A stretch of DNA of 62,000 nucleotides from Zygnema cylindricum (GCA_037447655.1 JBBHKE010002725.1:86943-148942); one strand, 5' to 3'. Counted from the stretch's first letter, positions 44,609-57,731 are shown. The notes: generated by a model from the letters alone, not told the origin. A program made the numbers and translations.

Positions 44609-45162
44609 TACACCGCCAGTCGCTATTAGCGTAGTGTACGCTAATTCCGTCCCGCTTTTTTTTATTTTTAGGATAGTTCATTCTATTTTTTTCTTTACTC
44701 TAATTAGGGGTAATTTATTAGTACCGTACAAAACCGAAGTACGTCATCATTTAAATAGTGTGGTGTACGATCAGAGTCAGATCGTACAGAAACGTACCAT
44801 TTTAAGTGAAAAAAGTACAATTCACTTTGTTTAGAAGCCGGACGCATGAGAATGTGCGGTCTAAAAAGGGGATCAAATCGGGTTGTCAAATATCACATTC
44901 GCATTTATTCGTCCAGCAACCACGTTTCGACTGTGTGAACGTACAATTTGTGTACGATTTGTCAGATTTTGTACAAATACCTATATTAGTGTTAGCATGT
45001 TTGCGACCGACATTTACATTTATCAAAGACGCAAATTAAAATTATTAAACAATTAGAATAAATGTTTTTTTTCAAAATTTTCAAATTCTTAATTAGCGTA
45101 AACCACGGTAATTATTCTTATACGCTAAAGAAACTTCTACGCTAATAGCGATTGGTGCTGTA
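44609..45162. mobile_element. Long TACACC-family element (about 554 bp)
   Basis: Left end TACACCGCCAGTCGCTATTA, right end reading inward TACAGCACCAATCGCTATTA. The interior is AT-rich and non-coding. A second left-type end lies just outside at 44586 (TACACCGTGAATTGCTATTA), suggesting nested insertions. Confidence 0.65.
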
Positions 45163-45360
45163 GTGTTAATGTTTTTTTTGTCGCTTAATACATTTGTTAC
45201 CGTACACAGATGTCAAACTGCGACTTTGACGGCTGAGATTGAAAGCTTAATTCTCAGCTTCCGATTGGCGGTCTCAAAATGAAAATCAAAAAATGTGTAC
45301 GAAGAAAGGATGTTTTATGTGGCGAAAAAATCATTAACGCTAATAGCGATACAAGGTGTA
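45161..45360. mobile_element. TACACC-family MITE (200 bp)
   Basis: Left arm TAGTGTTAATGTTTTTTTTG, right arm ATCATTAACGCTAATAGCGA followed by TACAAGGTGTA. The centre has CTCAGCTTCCGATTGGCGGT, matching the inverse of the centre of the 7163 copy. It abuts the preceding element. Confidence 0.7.
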
Positions 45361-45849
45361 CTCTATCAGCTAAGCGTTCTAAAAGGCAGAAGATTGATAG
45401 CCTATTCCCACCGGAGCATTTTTAACTTTTTGCCCATTCCGATGATTTTCGGAAAACTCATCGAAAAACGGGTGTCGTTCACACCAAAATTCTGGCACGT
45501 AACTCCGATCGAAGGTGCCTTATGACACGTCACACACTCTGGCGTCAACAGACAAAGGCGCGAAAACAGACCTGCAGATATTCAAATTTACTATGTTCCA
45601 AGGATGACGACGGTGGCTCAAAGTCATGCATATTATTCGCGCGAAAACAACAAAATAGCCATTCGGATGTTGTTTTTGTTGCGTCAACTTTTTGGGTTAC
45701 CGTTGGCCTGTTTCATAGAAAGACCCAACTTTTAGCCTACTTCTATATCCAGCAATATTTTGAGGAAGTTGGTTTGTACGGTTTTCCGAGAACTTCTGAA
45801 ATCTACAAAGTCGGTGCTCGGAAAGCCGTACATTATTCGAACGTCTGTC
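45361..45849. other. Unassigned DNA left of the copia array
   Basis: Two overlapping plus-strand open frames (45295-45525 and 45522-45857) with no recognisable domain. The second runs into the LTR, so it is not a gene as it stands. Confidence 0.35.
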
Positions 45850-45854
45850 TGTTG

Positions 45855-46914
45855 TGAAACTCTGAGACCTCCATAAGTCCTCAGAGTAGACAGCTTCCAA
45901 GAAGCCTCTAGGATAATCCTGACCCCTTTGTGTTTCAGCAAAAATAACTGCCACCCTGGCAGACAAAAACCTTGACCACCTGCACCCCTGTGAAGGCAAG
46001 ACTCCCCTGAGTCGATAGCAAAAAGAATCTCTGAATTTGCTCCCCTGAGCAGTAAGTTATGGAGGGTCAAAGTTGACCTTTTGTACAGAAGCTCTCTGGG
46101 AGAGAGGGTCATATCTCCTAATTTTTTTAAGTCCTATCTCTCTCACAGACTCTATCTACTGATGTACGGAACCAATCAGAATACAGTTGTGTACGCAAAA
46201 GTACAGCTGTCGGTGTACTTTAGGTACGGACATTGTACGACATGGCCTAAATGTCGACACATGTCATATCCGAATTTGGTGCCATAATCTTCGGATATTC
46301 CACGATCCAATGTAATTTCGCCACGTGTCATCCGATGTGGCGATGGCCACAAACCGCCGAAATTTTCTTCCGCGATCTCGGCGCTATTTCCGGCCGTCCG
46401 ATTAAATCGGGATTTAATCGTAGCCGTAATAAATACTTGCGTGGCATTCGTTTCAATTAAGAAATAAATGCGCGGTATTGATTTTCAGTCCGTACTGTAA
46501 TCCGTACTTTACACATTACCGGATCTATGTATCCCGTAATAAATTACAGTTAAATGATTAATCCTACGCATACATGTTTAAATAAATATCAAATTATATA
46601 CTACGTAACACTAGTCCTAGACTTAACGGCTAAGGCTGCCGGCTATCTGCTGTCTGCCGGCCGGTAGGTACAGGGATCAAATCTTGCGGCCGGCACATAT
46701 ATTTTACATAAAATAAACCCTTTAACTTATATAAATTTCCCGTAAACCTCTAGATGACCTAGGTAGCCATGGCTCTAGCTCCCTCTCCAATTTCTCAATG
46801 ACTGCGACAAGTTTGAGAGTTTAGAGAGAGAAGTATGAGGTAGACTGCCTCGGCTTCTTTCTATATATCTATTTAGACCTAGAAAATACAAAAAATGTAC
46901 CATTAACTTCTACA
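45855..46914 (-). repeat. LTR 1 (3' LTR of internal region 1)
   Basis: 1060 bp with TG/CA ends. Left flank TGTTG. Nearly identical to LTR 2 from about 46210 to its end (about three differences seen in 700 bp) but more different in its first 110 bp. Confidence 0.95.
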
Positions 46915-46927
46915 CTCCCCTTATTTT

Positions 46928-49900
46928 CTAGTCAATCTTTAATTTCAGACCGCACTTCTCCCTGCAGAAAATTAGCTTAGGGGAAGGCACAGGTTTGGTC
47001 ATCATATCTGCTACCATCTCACTATCTGGTCTGTACTCTAAACTGATTATTTTGTTTTCTACTTTCTCTCTAACAAAGCTGAGTCTGATGTCTATGTGTT
47101 TGGCTTTAAAATGATGTTTAGGATTGGCTGAAATAGCGATTGCTGCCTGATTATCACAAAAAAAATTCTGCACACCACTCTTAAGGTGACCAAGCTCACC
47201 AAGCAAAGACTTGACCCACATCAATTCTTTTACAGCAGAGCAAGAGGCCATATACTCAGCCTCCATGGTGGACTGATCAATAACCTTTTGCTGTTTGCTA
47301 CTCCAACAACAAGCCCCATCACCCACATATAATACATATCCAGAAGTACATCTCCTCATCGGAGCATCACCATAACTGGCATCACTCCAAGTAGTGATGT
47401 TAGTATTCTCCCCACCCAAATGCAACCATAGATCCCTAGTTCCTATCAAACATCTAAGGACTCTCTTAGCTGCCTCCCAATCCTTCTTAGTGGGAGCATT
47501 TAGACTTCTACTCAGCACTCCTACAACTGCAGCTAAATCCGGCCGGGTAAAATTCATAAAATAGATTAGACTTCCCACTACTTGCCTGTAAGGAATATTC
47601 TGCATGAACTTCTGTTCTTCAGGAGATAATTCCTCGTCTAAGATTATGACTCCTTCCTCACTCCCCTCACTTCCCTTTTTCAACTCTATTGGAGTTGTAC
47701 AACTATTAAATTTATCCATTTGAAATTTTTCAAGCATGTTGCCTATTGCTTCCTTTTGAGTCAGTCTTATAATTTTCCTTTTTCGGTCTCTCTCTACTTG
47801 AATTCCCAAAATATATCTTGCTTCTCCCATATCATTCATTTCAAATCTCCCCTTAAGATCGGTTTTCAGTTTGTTAATTTTTTCCATTGATTTACTTAAT
47901 ACAAGCAAATCATCAACATAAATTGCAATAAATATAAAACCTTTCTCATCTTCGAAAACATAGATTGAGTGATCTGAGCTGATCCGAATATATCCCAGAC
48001 CAGTAAGAAACTCATCAAGCTTCTTATTCCATTGTCGAGGTGCCTGTTTCAAACCATAAAGAGATTTAATCAGCCGGCATACCTTACTTTCCTCTCCTTC
48101 CTCCACAAAACCTTCGGTTTGTCGCATGAAGATCTCTTCTTCCAATTCTCCATGCAAAAAGGCTCTCTTCATGTCCATCTGATGCACTTCCATGTCTTCC
48201 TTCGCCGCTAAACTGAGAAGTATGCGGACGGAGGGAAATCTGACCACCAGGGCAAAGGTTTCCTCGTAGTCAATTCCTTCCTTTTGTGTAAATCCCTTTG
48301 CCACTAATCTGGCCTTGTAGCGCTCGATTGTGTTACCTGGGTTCAGTTTTAATTTGAAAACCCACTTACAACCGATTGGTTTTCGGTTAGGTGGACAGTC
48401 CACTAGCTCCCAAGTATCGGCTGCCATGATTGAAGCCATCTCCTCATTGATGGCTGTCTTCCACCGGTTTCTTTCTGGACACGTCATCGCCTCTCCATAA
48501 GTCTGAGGTTCATCTTGATGAGATAGTTTTGTTACCTTGTTATTAACCTGTTTTTCTTGCAGTCTTTTGCTACTTCTCCTCCCCCCCTCAAAATCTGAGG
48601 CCGAAATAGATAGTTCTTATGGATTCTTTCGAACAATCTCGGCTTCTCCCCTATCCCTTGATTCCGAATCAATTTCCACCACGTCTTTCGCTTCGGGTAG
48701 AGTTGTCACTAGAGTTTCAACAGCCGAGTCCTTTTCGGTCTGATTTGTACCTGCAAGAATGTCATCTTCTCTAAAACTTGGATAGTTAGGAAGCTCAAAG
48801 TCATTGGAAATTTCTGACTCAAATCTGATTTTTACTGACTTTGTATATTTGAAGGGATCCACAGACTATCCTTCATCCATAACTACTAGATGCTTTACTA
48901 AGATTATATCTTCCCTTTTTAGATCATAAACTCTATATCCTTGAACATCCTCATCATATCCTAATACGTATCCTGGTTTTCCTCTAGGATCTAGCTTCGA
49001 ATTAGACCGATCTGTAACTAGACTGAATACTTGACTGCCGAAAACTTTTAAGTGAGATATGTCTAGTTTCTGGCCTGTCCATCTCTCATAAGGCGTTTGA
49101 TCTTTTATAACTGAAGTAAGAACTCTATTTTTTAGGTAATTAGCACTGTTCATTGCTTCTTCCCAAAACCTTTTTCCTATCTTCTTATATGACAACATAC
49201 TTCTAGCACTATCACTTAGTGTTCTATTTAACCTTTCAGCTACTCCATTCTAATCCGGGTTTTCTGGAACTGTCTTTTGGTGTTGAACCCCATCTTCCCT
49301 CAGAAAAATCCTCAAACTGGTTAGAAGTATACTCCCCACCATTGTCACTACTTATTATTTTGATTGGAGTTTCATGGAGTTTTTCGCTCCATGCTTTATA
49401 TTGTCTAAAACAATCTTGAGCTTCGGGCTTGTTTTTCAAAAAATACACCCGGGAATACCGAGACTAATCATCAGTGATAGTCATCATAAATCTCTTCCCC
49501 CCCAGTGAGGGCACTTTAGCCGGTCCCCAAATATCAGTGTGTACTAGATCTAGAATTTTTTCTCCCTTATAGGTTGTTGTTTTAGGAAAGGGTAATGTGT
49601 GTGCTTACCTTGAGCACATCCACTACAATCACTTATATCATCACTCTCACTGAACTGAATCCCTTCCATCACTCCCATCTTTTTCATCTCTCTTAACTTA
49701 TCTAGATTCACATGCCCAAGCCTCTTATGCCACATCATAATATCATGAACACCAGCATAATAAAGTTTCTTCGTTTCATTACTTAAAATCAGCCTAAACA
49801 TCCCATGGCTACCTTTCTCAGTAATGAAATAGACATCCTCCTCAAAACTAGCAGTAAAAACTCCTTCCCTAGTGCTAGTGAAAAATCCCTTATCATTTAA

Positions 49901-51260
49901 TACTGATGTAGAGATAAGATTTTTGTTCAGCTCCGGAATAAACAATACATCGGAGAATGTTAATATGGATGTCTTTCCTTCTACTAACACTTTTATATCT
50001 ACCGATCCTACAAGAGTAGTGGTGACTATCCTCCCATCCCCGTACTCTATCTCTACGGCGGGAATCTTTCTTATCTTAGTGAACAGGTGCCTATCCTTAC
50101 ACATGTGCATGGAGGCACCTGAATCTACAATCCAGCCTGCTTCACTTTTCAATCCACCGTAAACACATTTCTGCCTTCGTGGAATTTTGACCTCGTTTTT
50201 CGCCTCCAACTCCTCATCCAAAAGGCGCTCATCGTCCTCGTCCTCGGATTCCGCCTCAAGTACCTGTGTGACAAGGGCCTTTTTCTTTCCTCTCGGGGTA
50301 CCACCGGTCTGCCCTTTTTTTTTACCGAAGCTCGGTTAGCTTAGTGCACTCTGCCATATAGTGCCTTGGTTTCTTACAAAAATGACATAAACCTTTGGGA
50401 GCCCTTTGTTCGAACTCGTCGGCCTGTTTTTTCTGCTCCCTACCCCCATAGTTTCTGACCGGTTTTCGGGAATCTCTGTTCCTCTAATCAGTTGCTATTG
50501 CCAAGGCTTGGCCACTCTTTCCTCCCCTTCGGATCTCAATTGTATTCTCTTGAACGAGAATCATCCCTACCACTGAGTTCCATATCCACCTTGAGTCAGG
50601 CAAGTCCTGCACACGGTAAACTATGTTCACGAACTCATCAGGTAACTTCATCAGTAAACAGTTAACCTTTTCTTTTTCACTAAAATCTTTTCCCGCACTC
50701 TCTAGCTCCATGAAGAGTGTAGCAAGCTCATTGCAAAAATCCAACATATTTCCCCCTTTGTATACATACTCCTTAACTTTCTGATCAGCCAACTGTTGTT
50801 GCTGAATCGTACCACTTCGGTACATCTCTATGAGAGCCATCCAAAGATCGGATGCCCTTTCTACCTGCAAATGAGGACATGCAAGTCCTTGAGTGAGATG
50901 GCGTAGGATGAAGTGTTTTGCCGCCATATTGTTAAAGTCCCAGGTTTTAGTATCATTCTCCTCATTCCTCGGAATAGGTGACATAAATGTCGAACCAGTT
51001 GCTATTGGTGTGATCGTCTCCTTCTCCTTTCCTTTGTCCACCACCTCTCATTTTTTTGTTTCCTACGTTGAAGGTGGATCCTCTTTCCTGGTGAATCTGG
51101 TTCCTCGAAACACTAAAGGAATTCGAAGACTTGATGGACGCCCCAACCGTCCACTCACTATCCCACAAATCCTTTTTTCGCATAGAGCTCCTATCATCAT
51201 ACTTTCCCAGTATATGAAGCTAGTTCCATTAAAGATTGGTACCCTAAAGGGTGGGCCCAT
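46928..51260 (-). pseudogene. Copia gag-pol, internal region 1, defective
   Basis: Gag-like frame 50484-51260. Zinc knuckle CHFCKKPRHYMAEC (CX2CX4HX4C) at about 50350-50390. Protease motif DSGAS and pre-integrase HKRLGHVNLDKL with CSGCAQGK lie within 49550-50221. Integrase fragments with SDNGGEYTSNQFEDF lie at 48866-49448. Reverse transcriptase with YVDDLLVLSKS and RNase H with EAEYMAS and FCDNQAAI form an intact 519-residue frame at 46928-48487. Stops or frameshifts lie near 50489, 50320, 49605, 49310, 49252, 48868 and 48620. The element cannot make a full polyprotein. Confidence 0.92.
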
Positions 51261-51264
51261 AACC

Positions 51265-52323
51265 TGAAACTCTGAGACCTCCATAAGTCCTCAAAGTAGA
51301 CAACTTCCAAGAAGCCTGTAGGATAATCTTGACCCCTTTGTGTTTCAGAAAAATAACTGCCACCCTAGCAGACAAAAACATTGACCACCTACACCCATGT
51401 GAAGGCAAGACTCCCCTGAGTCGATAGCAAAAAGAATCTTTGAATTTGCTCCCCTGAGCAGTAAGTTATGGAGGGTCAAAGTTGACCTTTTGTACAGAAG
51501 CTCTCTGGGAGAGAGGGTCATATCTCCTAATTTTTCTAAGTCCTATCTCTCTCACAGACTCTATCTACTGATATACGGAACCAATCAGAATACAGTTCCG
51601 TACGCAAAAGTACAGCTGCCGGTGTACTTTAGGTACGGACATTGTACGACATGGCCTAAATGTCGACACATGTCATATCCAAATTTGGTGCCATAATCTT
51701 CGGATATTCCACGATCCAATGTAATTTCGCCACGTGTCATCCGATGTGGCGATGGCCACAAACCGCCGAAATTTTCTTCCGCGATCTCGGCGCTATTTCC
51801 GGCCGTCCGATTAAATCGGGATTTAATCGTAGCCGTAATAAATACTTGCGTGGCATTCGTTTCAATTAAGAAATAAATGCGCGGTATTGATTTTCAGTCC
51901 GTACTGTAATCCGTACTTTACACATTACCGGATCTATGTATCCCGTAATAAATTACAGTTAAATGATTAATCCTACGCATACATGTTTAAATAAATATCA
52001 AATTATATACTACGTAACACTAGTCCTAGACTTAACGGCTAAGGCTGTCGGCTATCTGCTGTCTGCCGGCCGGTAGGTACAGGGATCAAATCTTGCGGCC
52101 GGCACATATATTTTACATAAAATAAACCCTTTAACTTATATAAATTTCCCGTAAACCTCTAGATGACCTAGGTAGCCATGGCTCTAGCTCCCTCTCCAAT
52201 TTCTCAATGACTGCGACAAGTTTGAGAGTTTAGAGAGAGAAGTATGAGGTAGACTGTCTCGGCTTCTTTCTATATATCTATTTAGACCTAGAAAATACAA
52301 AAAATGTACCATTAACTTCTACA
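51265..52323 (-). repeat. LTR 2 (shared middle LTR)
   Basis: 1059 bp. It is at once the 5' LTR of internal region 1 and the 3' LTR of internal region 2; there is no second LTR or target duplication between the two internal regions. Confidence 0.95.
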
Positions 52324-52336
52324 CTCCCCTTATTTT

Positions 52337-55300
52337 CTAGTCAATCTTTAATTTCAGACCGCACTTCTCCCTGCAGAAAATTAGCTTAGGGGAAGACACA
52401 GGTTTGGTCATCATATCTGCTACCATCTCACTATCTGGTCTGTACTCTAAACTGATTATTTTGTTTTCTACTTTCTCTCTAACAAAGCTGAGTCTGATGT
52501 CTATGTGTTTGGCTTTAAAATGATGTTTAGGATTGGCTGAAATAGCGATTGCTGCCTGATTATCACAAAAAAAATTCTGCACACCACTCTTAAGGTGACC
52601 AAGCTCACCAAGCAAAGACTTGACCCACATCAATTCTTTTACAGCAGAGCAAGAGGCCATATACTCAGCCTCCATGGTGGACTGATCAATAACCTTTTGC
52701 TGTTTGCTACTCCAACAACAAGCCCCATCACCCACATATAATACATATCCAGAAGTACATCTCCTCATCGGAGCATCACCATAACTGGCATCACTCCAAG
52801 TAGTGATGTTAGTATTCTCCCCACCCAAATGCAACCATAGATCCCTAGTTCCTATCAAACATCTAAGGACTCTCTTAGCTGCCTCCCAATCCTTCTTAGT
52901 GGGAGCATTTAGACTTCTACTCAGCACTCCTACAACTGCAGCTAAATCCGGCCGGGTAAAATTCATAAAATAGATTAGACTTCCCACTACTTGCCTGTAA
53001 GGAATATTCTGCATGAACTTCTGTTCTTCAGGAGATAATTCCTCGTCTAAGATTATGACTCCTTCCTCACTCCCCTCACTTCCCTTTTTCAACTCTATTG
53101 GAGTTGTACAACTATTAAATTTATCCATTTGAAATTTTTCAAGCATGTTGCCTATTGCTTCCTTTTGAGTCAGTCTTATAATTTTCCTTTTTCGGTCTCT
53201 CTCTACTTGAATTCCCAAAATATATCTTGCTTCTCCCATATCATTCATTTCAAATCTCCCCTTAAGATCGGTTTTCAGTTTGTTAATTTTTTCCATTGAT
53301 TTACTTAATACAAGCAAATCATCAACATAAATTGCAATAAATATAAAACCTTTCTCATCTTCGAAAACATAGATTGAGTGATCTGAGCTGATCCGAATAT
53401 ATCCCAGACCAGTAAGAAACTCATCAAGCTTCTTATTCCATTGTCGAGGTGCCTGTTTCAAACCATAAAGAGATTTAATCAGCCGGCATACCTTACTTTC
53501 CTCTCCTTCCTCCACAAAACCTTCGGTTTGTCGCATGAAGATCTCTTCTTCCAATTCTCCATGCAAAAAGGCTCTCTTCATGTCCATCTGATGCACTTCC
53601 ATGTCTTCCGTCGCCGCTAAACTGAGAAGTATGCGGACGGAGGGAAATCTGACCACCAGGGCAAAGGTTTCCTCGTAGTCAATTCCTTCCTTTTGTGTAA
53701 ATCCCTTTGCCACTAATCTGGCCTTGTAGCGCTCGATTGTGTTACCTGGGTTCAGTTTTAATTTGAAAACCCACTTACAACCGATTGGTTTTCGGTTAGG
53801 TGGACAGTCCACTAGCTCCCAAGTATCGGCTGCCATGATTGAAGCCATCTCCTCATTGATGGCTGTCTTCCACCGGTTTCTTTCTGGACAAGTCATCGCC
53901 TCTCCATAAGTTTGAGGTTCATCTTGATGAGATAGTTTAGTTACCTTGTTATTAACATGTTTTTCTTGCAGTATTTTGCTACTTCTCCTCCCCCCCTCAA
54001 AATCTGAGGCTGGAATAGATGGTTCTCGTGGATTCTTTTGAACAAACTCGGCGTCTCCCCTATCCCTTGATTCCGAATTAATTTCCACCACGTCTTCCGC
54101 TTCGAGTAGAGTTGTCACTAAAGTTTCCACAGCCGAGTCCTTTTCGATCTGACTTGTTCCTGCAAGAATGTCATCTTCTCTAAAACCTGGATAGTTAGGA
54201 AGCTCAAAATCATCGGAATTTTCTGACTCAAATCTGATTTTTACTGACTTCGTATATTTGAAGGGATCCACAGACTTTCCTTCATCCATAACTACTAGAT
54301 GCTTTACTAAGATTATATCTTCCCTTTTTAGATCATAAACTCTATATCCTTTAACATCCTCATCATATCCTAATAAGTATCCCGGTTTTCCTTTAGGATC
54401 TAGCTTCCAATTGGACCGATCAGTATCTAGATTGAATACTTGACTGCCGAAAACCTTTAAGTGAGATATGTCTGGTTTCCGGCCTGTCCATCTCTCATAA
54501 GGTGTTTGATCTTTTATAGCTGAAGTAAGAACTCTATTCTTGAGGTAATTAGCACAGTTCATTGCTTCTGCCCAAAACCTTTTTCCTATCTTTTTATCTG
54601 ACAACATACTTCTAGCACTATCACTTAGTGTTCACTTTAATCTTTCACCTACCCCATTCTGTTCCAGATTTTCTGGAACTGTCTTTTGGTGTTGGACCCC
54701 ATCTTCCCTCAGAAAATCCTCAAACTGGTTAGAAGTATACTCTCCACCATTGTCACTCCTTACTCTCTTGATTGAAGTTTCATGGAGTTTTTCGCTCCAC
54801 GCTTTATATTGTCTAAATCAATCCTGAGCTTCTGGCTTGTTTTTCAAAAAATATACCCAGGAATACCGAGACCAATCATCAGATATAGTCATCATAAATC
54901 TCTTCCCCCTCAGTGAGGGCACTTTAGCCGGTCCCCAAATATCTGTGTGTACTAGATCTAGAATTTTTTCTCCCTTATAGGTGGCTGATTTAGGAAAGGG
55001 TAATCTGTGTGCTTTACCTTGAGCACATCCACTACAATCACTTATATCATCACTCTCACTGAACTGAATCCCTTCCATCACTCCCATCTTTTTCATCTCT
55101 CTTAACTTATCTAGATTCACATGCCCAAGCCTCTTATGCCACATCATAATATCATGAACACCAGCATAATAAAGTTTCTTCGTTTCATTACTTAAAATCA
55201 GCCTAAACATCCCATGGCTACCTTTCTCAGCAATGAAATAGACATCCTCCTCAAAACTAGCAGTAAAAACTCCTTCCCTAGTGCTAGTGAAAAATCCCTT

Positions 55301-56667
55301 ATCATTTAATACTGATGTAGAGATAAGATTTTTGTTCAGCTCCGGAATAAACAATACATCGGAGAATGTTAATATGGATGTCTTTCCTTCTACTAACACT
55401 TTTATATCTACCGATCCTACAAGAGTAGTGGTGACTATCCTCCCATCCCCGTACTCTATCTCTACGGCGGGAATCTTTCTTATCTTAGTGAACATGTGCC
55501 TATCCTTACACATGTGCATGGAGGCACCTGAATCTATGATCCAGCCTGCTTCACCTTTCAATCCACCGTAAGCACATTTCTGCCTTCGTGGAATTTCGAC
55601 CTCATTTTCGCCTCCAACTCCTCATCCAAAAGGAGCTCATCGTCCTCATCCTCGGATTCCGCCTCAAGTACTTGTGTGACAAGGGCCTTTTTCTTTCCTC
55701 TCGGGGTACCACCGGTCTGCCCCTCCTTTAGCCGAAGCTCGGTTAGCTTAGTGCACTCTGCCATATAGTGCCTCGGTTTCTTACAAAAATGATATTAACC
55801 TTTGGGAGCACTTGGTTCGAACTCGTCGGCCTGTTTTTTCTGCTCCCTACCCCCATAGTTTCCAACCGGTTTTCGGGAATCCATGTTCCTCCAATCAGTC
55901 GTTATTGCCAAGGCTTGGCCACTCTTTCCTCCCCTTCGGATCTCAATTGTATTCTCTTGAACGAGAATCATCCCTACCACTGAGTTCCATATCCACCTTG
56001 AGTCAGGCAAGTCATGCACACGGTAAACTATGTTCACGAACTCATCAGGTAACTTCATCAGTAAGCAGTTAACCTTTTCTTTTTCACTAAAATCTTTTCC
56101 CGCACTCTCTAGCTCCATGAAGAGTGTAGCAAGCTCATTGCAAAAATCCAACATATTTCCCCCTTTGTATACATACTCGTTAACTTTCTGATCAGCCAAG
56201 TGTTGTTGCTAAATCGTACCACTTCGGTACATCTCTATGAGAGCCATGCAAAGATCGGATGCCCTTTCTACCTGCAAAAGAGGACATGCAAGTCCTTGAG
56301 TAAGATGGCGTAGGATGAACTGCTTTGACGCCATATTGTTGAAGTCCCAGGTTTCAGTATCATTCTCCTCGTTCCTCGGAATAGGTGACATGAATGCCGA
56401 ACCAGTTGCTAATGGTGTGGTCGTCTGCTTCTCCTTTCCTTTGTCCACCACCTCTTTTTCTTTTGTTTCCTCCGTTGAAGGTGGATCCTCTTTCCTGGTG
56501 AATCTCGTTCCTCCAAACCCTGGAGGAATTCGAAGACTTGATGGACGCCCCAACCGTCCACTCAATATCCCCCAAAACCTTTTTTCGAATAAAGCTTCTA
56601 TCATCATTCTTTCCCCGTATATGAAGCCAGTTCCATTAAAGATTGGCACCCTAGAGGGTGGGCCCAT
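52337..56667 (-). pseudogene. Copia gag-pol, internal region 2, defective but longer frames
   Basis: Same domain order as region 1. A 756-residue frame at 52337-54607 covers the integrase C-terminus, reverse transcriptase (YVDD intact) and RNase H. A 247-residue frame at 54818-55561 covers protease (DSGAS) and integrase core. Gag frames lie at 55795-56199 and 56209-56667. Stops separate them near 56210 (gag), 55796 (in the zinc knuckle, whose first Cys is also lost), 54819 and 54635; a further break lies near 55600. The reverse transcriptase/RNase H protein differs from region 1 at only about two positions. Confidence 0.92.
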
Positions 56668-56671
56668 AACT

Positions 56672-57731
56672 TAAAACTCTGAGACCTCCATAAGTCCTCA
56701 GAGTGGACAGCTTTCAAGAAGCCTCTAGGATAATCCTGACCCCTTTGTGTTTCAGCAAAAATAACTGCCACCCTGGCAGAGAAAAACTTTGACCACCTGC
56801 ACCCCTGTGAAGGGAAGACTCCCCTGAGTCGATAACAAAAAAATCTCTGAATTTTCTCCCCTAAGCAGTAAGTTATGGGGGGTCAAAGTGTACCTTATGT
56901 ACGGAAGCTCTCTGGGAGAGAGGGTCCTATCTCCTAATATTTTCCAAGTCCTATCTCTCTCACAGACTCTATCTACTGATGTACGGAACCAATCAGAATA
57001 CAGTTCCGTACGCAAAAGTACAGTTGCCGGTGTACTTTATGTACGGACATTGTATGACATGGCCTAAATGTCGACACTTGTCATATCTGGATTCGGTGCA
57101 ATAATCTTTGGATATTCCACGATCCAATGTAATTTCGCCACGTGACATCCGATGTGGCGATGGCCACAAACCGCCGAAATCTTCTTCCGCGATCTCGGCG
57201 CTATTTCCGGCCGTCCGATTAAATCAGGATTTAATCGTAGCCGTAGTAAATACTTGCGCGGCATTCGTTTCAATTAAGAAATAAATGCGCGGTATTGATT
57301 TTCAGTCCGTACCGTAATCCGTACTTTACACATTACCGGATCTATGTATCCCGTAATAAATTACAGTTAAAAAATTAATCCTACGCATACATGTTTAAAT
57401 AAATATCAAACTATATACTACGTAACACTAGTCCTAGACTTAACAGCTAAGGCTACCAGCTATCTGCTGTTTGCCGGCCGGTAGGTATAGGGATCAAATC
57501 CTGCGGGCGGCACATATATTTTAAATAAAATAATCCCTTTAACTTATATAAATTTCCCGTAAACCTCTGGATGACCTAGGTAGCCATGGCTCTAGCTCCC
57601 TCTCCAATTTCTCAGTGACTGCGACAAGTTTGAGAGTTTGGAGAGAGAAGTTAGAGGTAGACTGCCTCGGCTTCTTTCTATATTTCTATTTAGACCTAGA
57701 AAATACTAAAAATGTACCATTAATTTCTACA
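56672..57731 (-). repeat. LTR 3 (5' LTR of internal region 2)
   Basis: 1060 bp; the terminal TG (plus view) has become TA. Clearly more diverged from LTR 1 and LTR 2 than they are from each other over most of the length. Right flank TGTTG. Confidence 0.95.

Larger units (their letters stand above)
45855..57731 (-). mobile_element. Tandem Ty1-copia structure: LTR - internal 1 - LTR - internal 2 - LTR
   Basis: Three LTRs of about 1060 bp (45855-46914, 51265-52323, 56672-57731) enclose two internal regions, all in one orientation. TGTTG at 45850-45854 and 57732-57736 flanks the whole array, so it occupies one insertion site. On the minus strand each LTR starts TGTAGAAG and ends GTTTCA (the outermost has TTTTAA by mutation). 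AAAATAAGGGGAG precedes LTR1 and LTR2 as the polypurine tract. Domain order gag, protease, integrase, reverse transcriptase, RNase H is that of Ty1-copia. Confidence 0.93.

Noticed and set aside
51490-51869. Plus-strand frames (also at 46081-46460) beginning MYRSSLGERVISPNF
   Set aside because: Repeated because they lie within the LTRs, antisense to the element; no domain.
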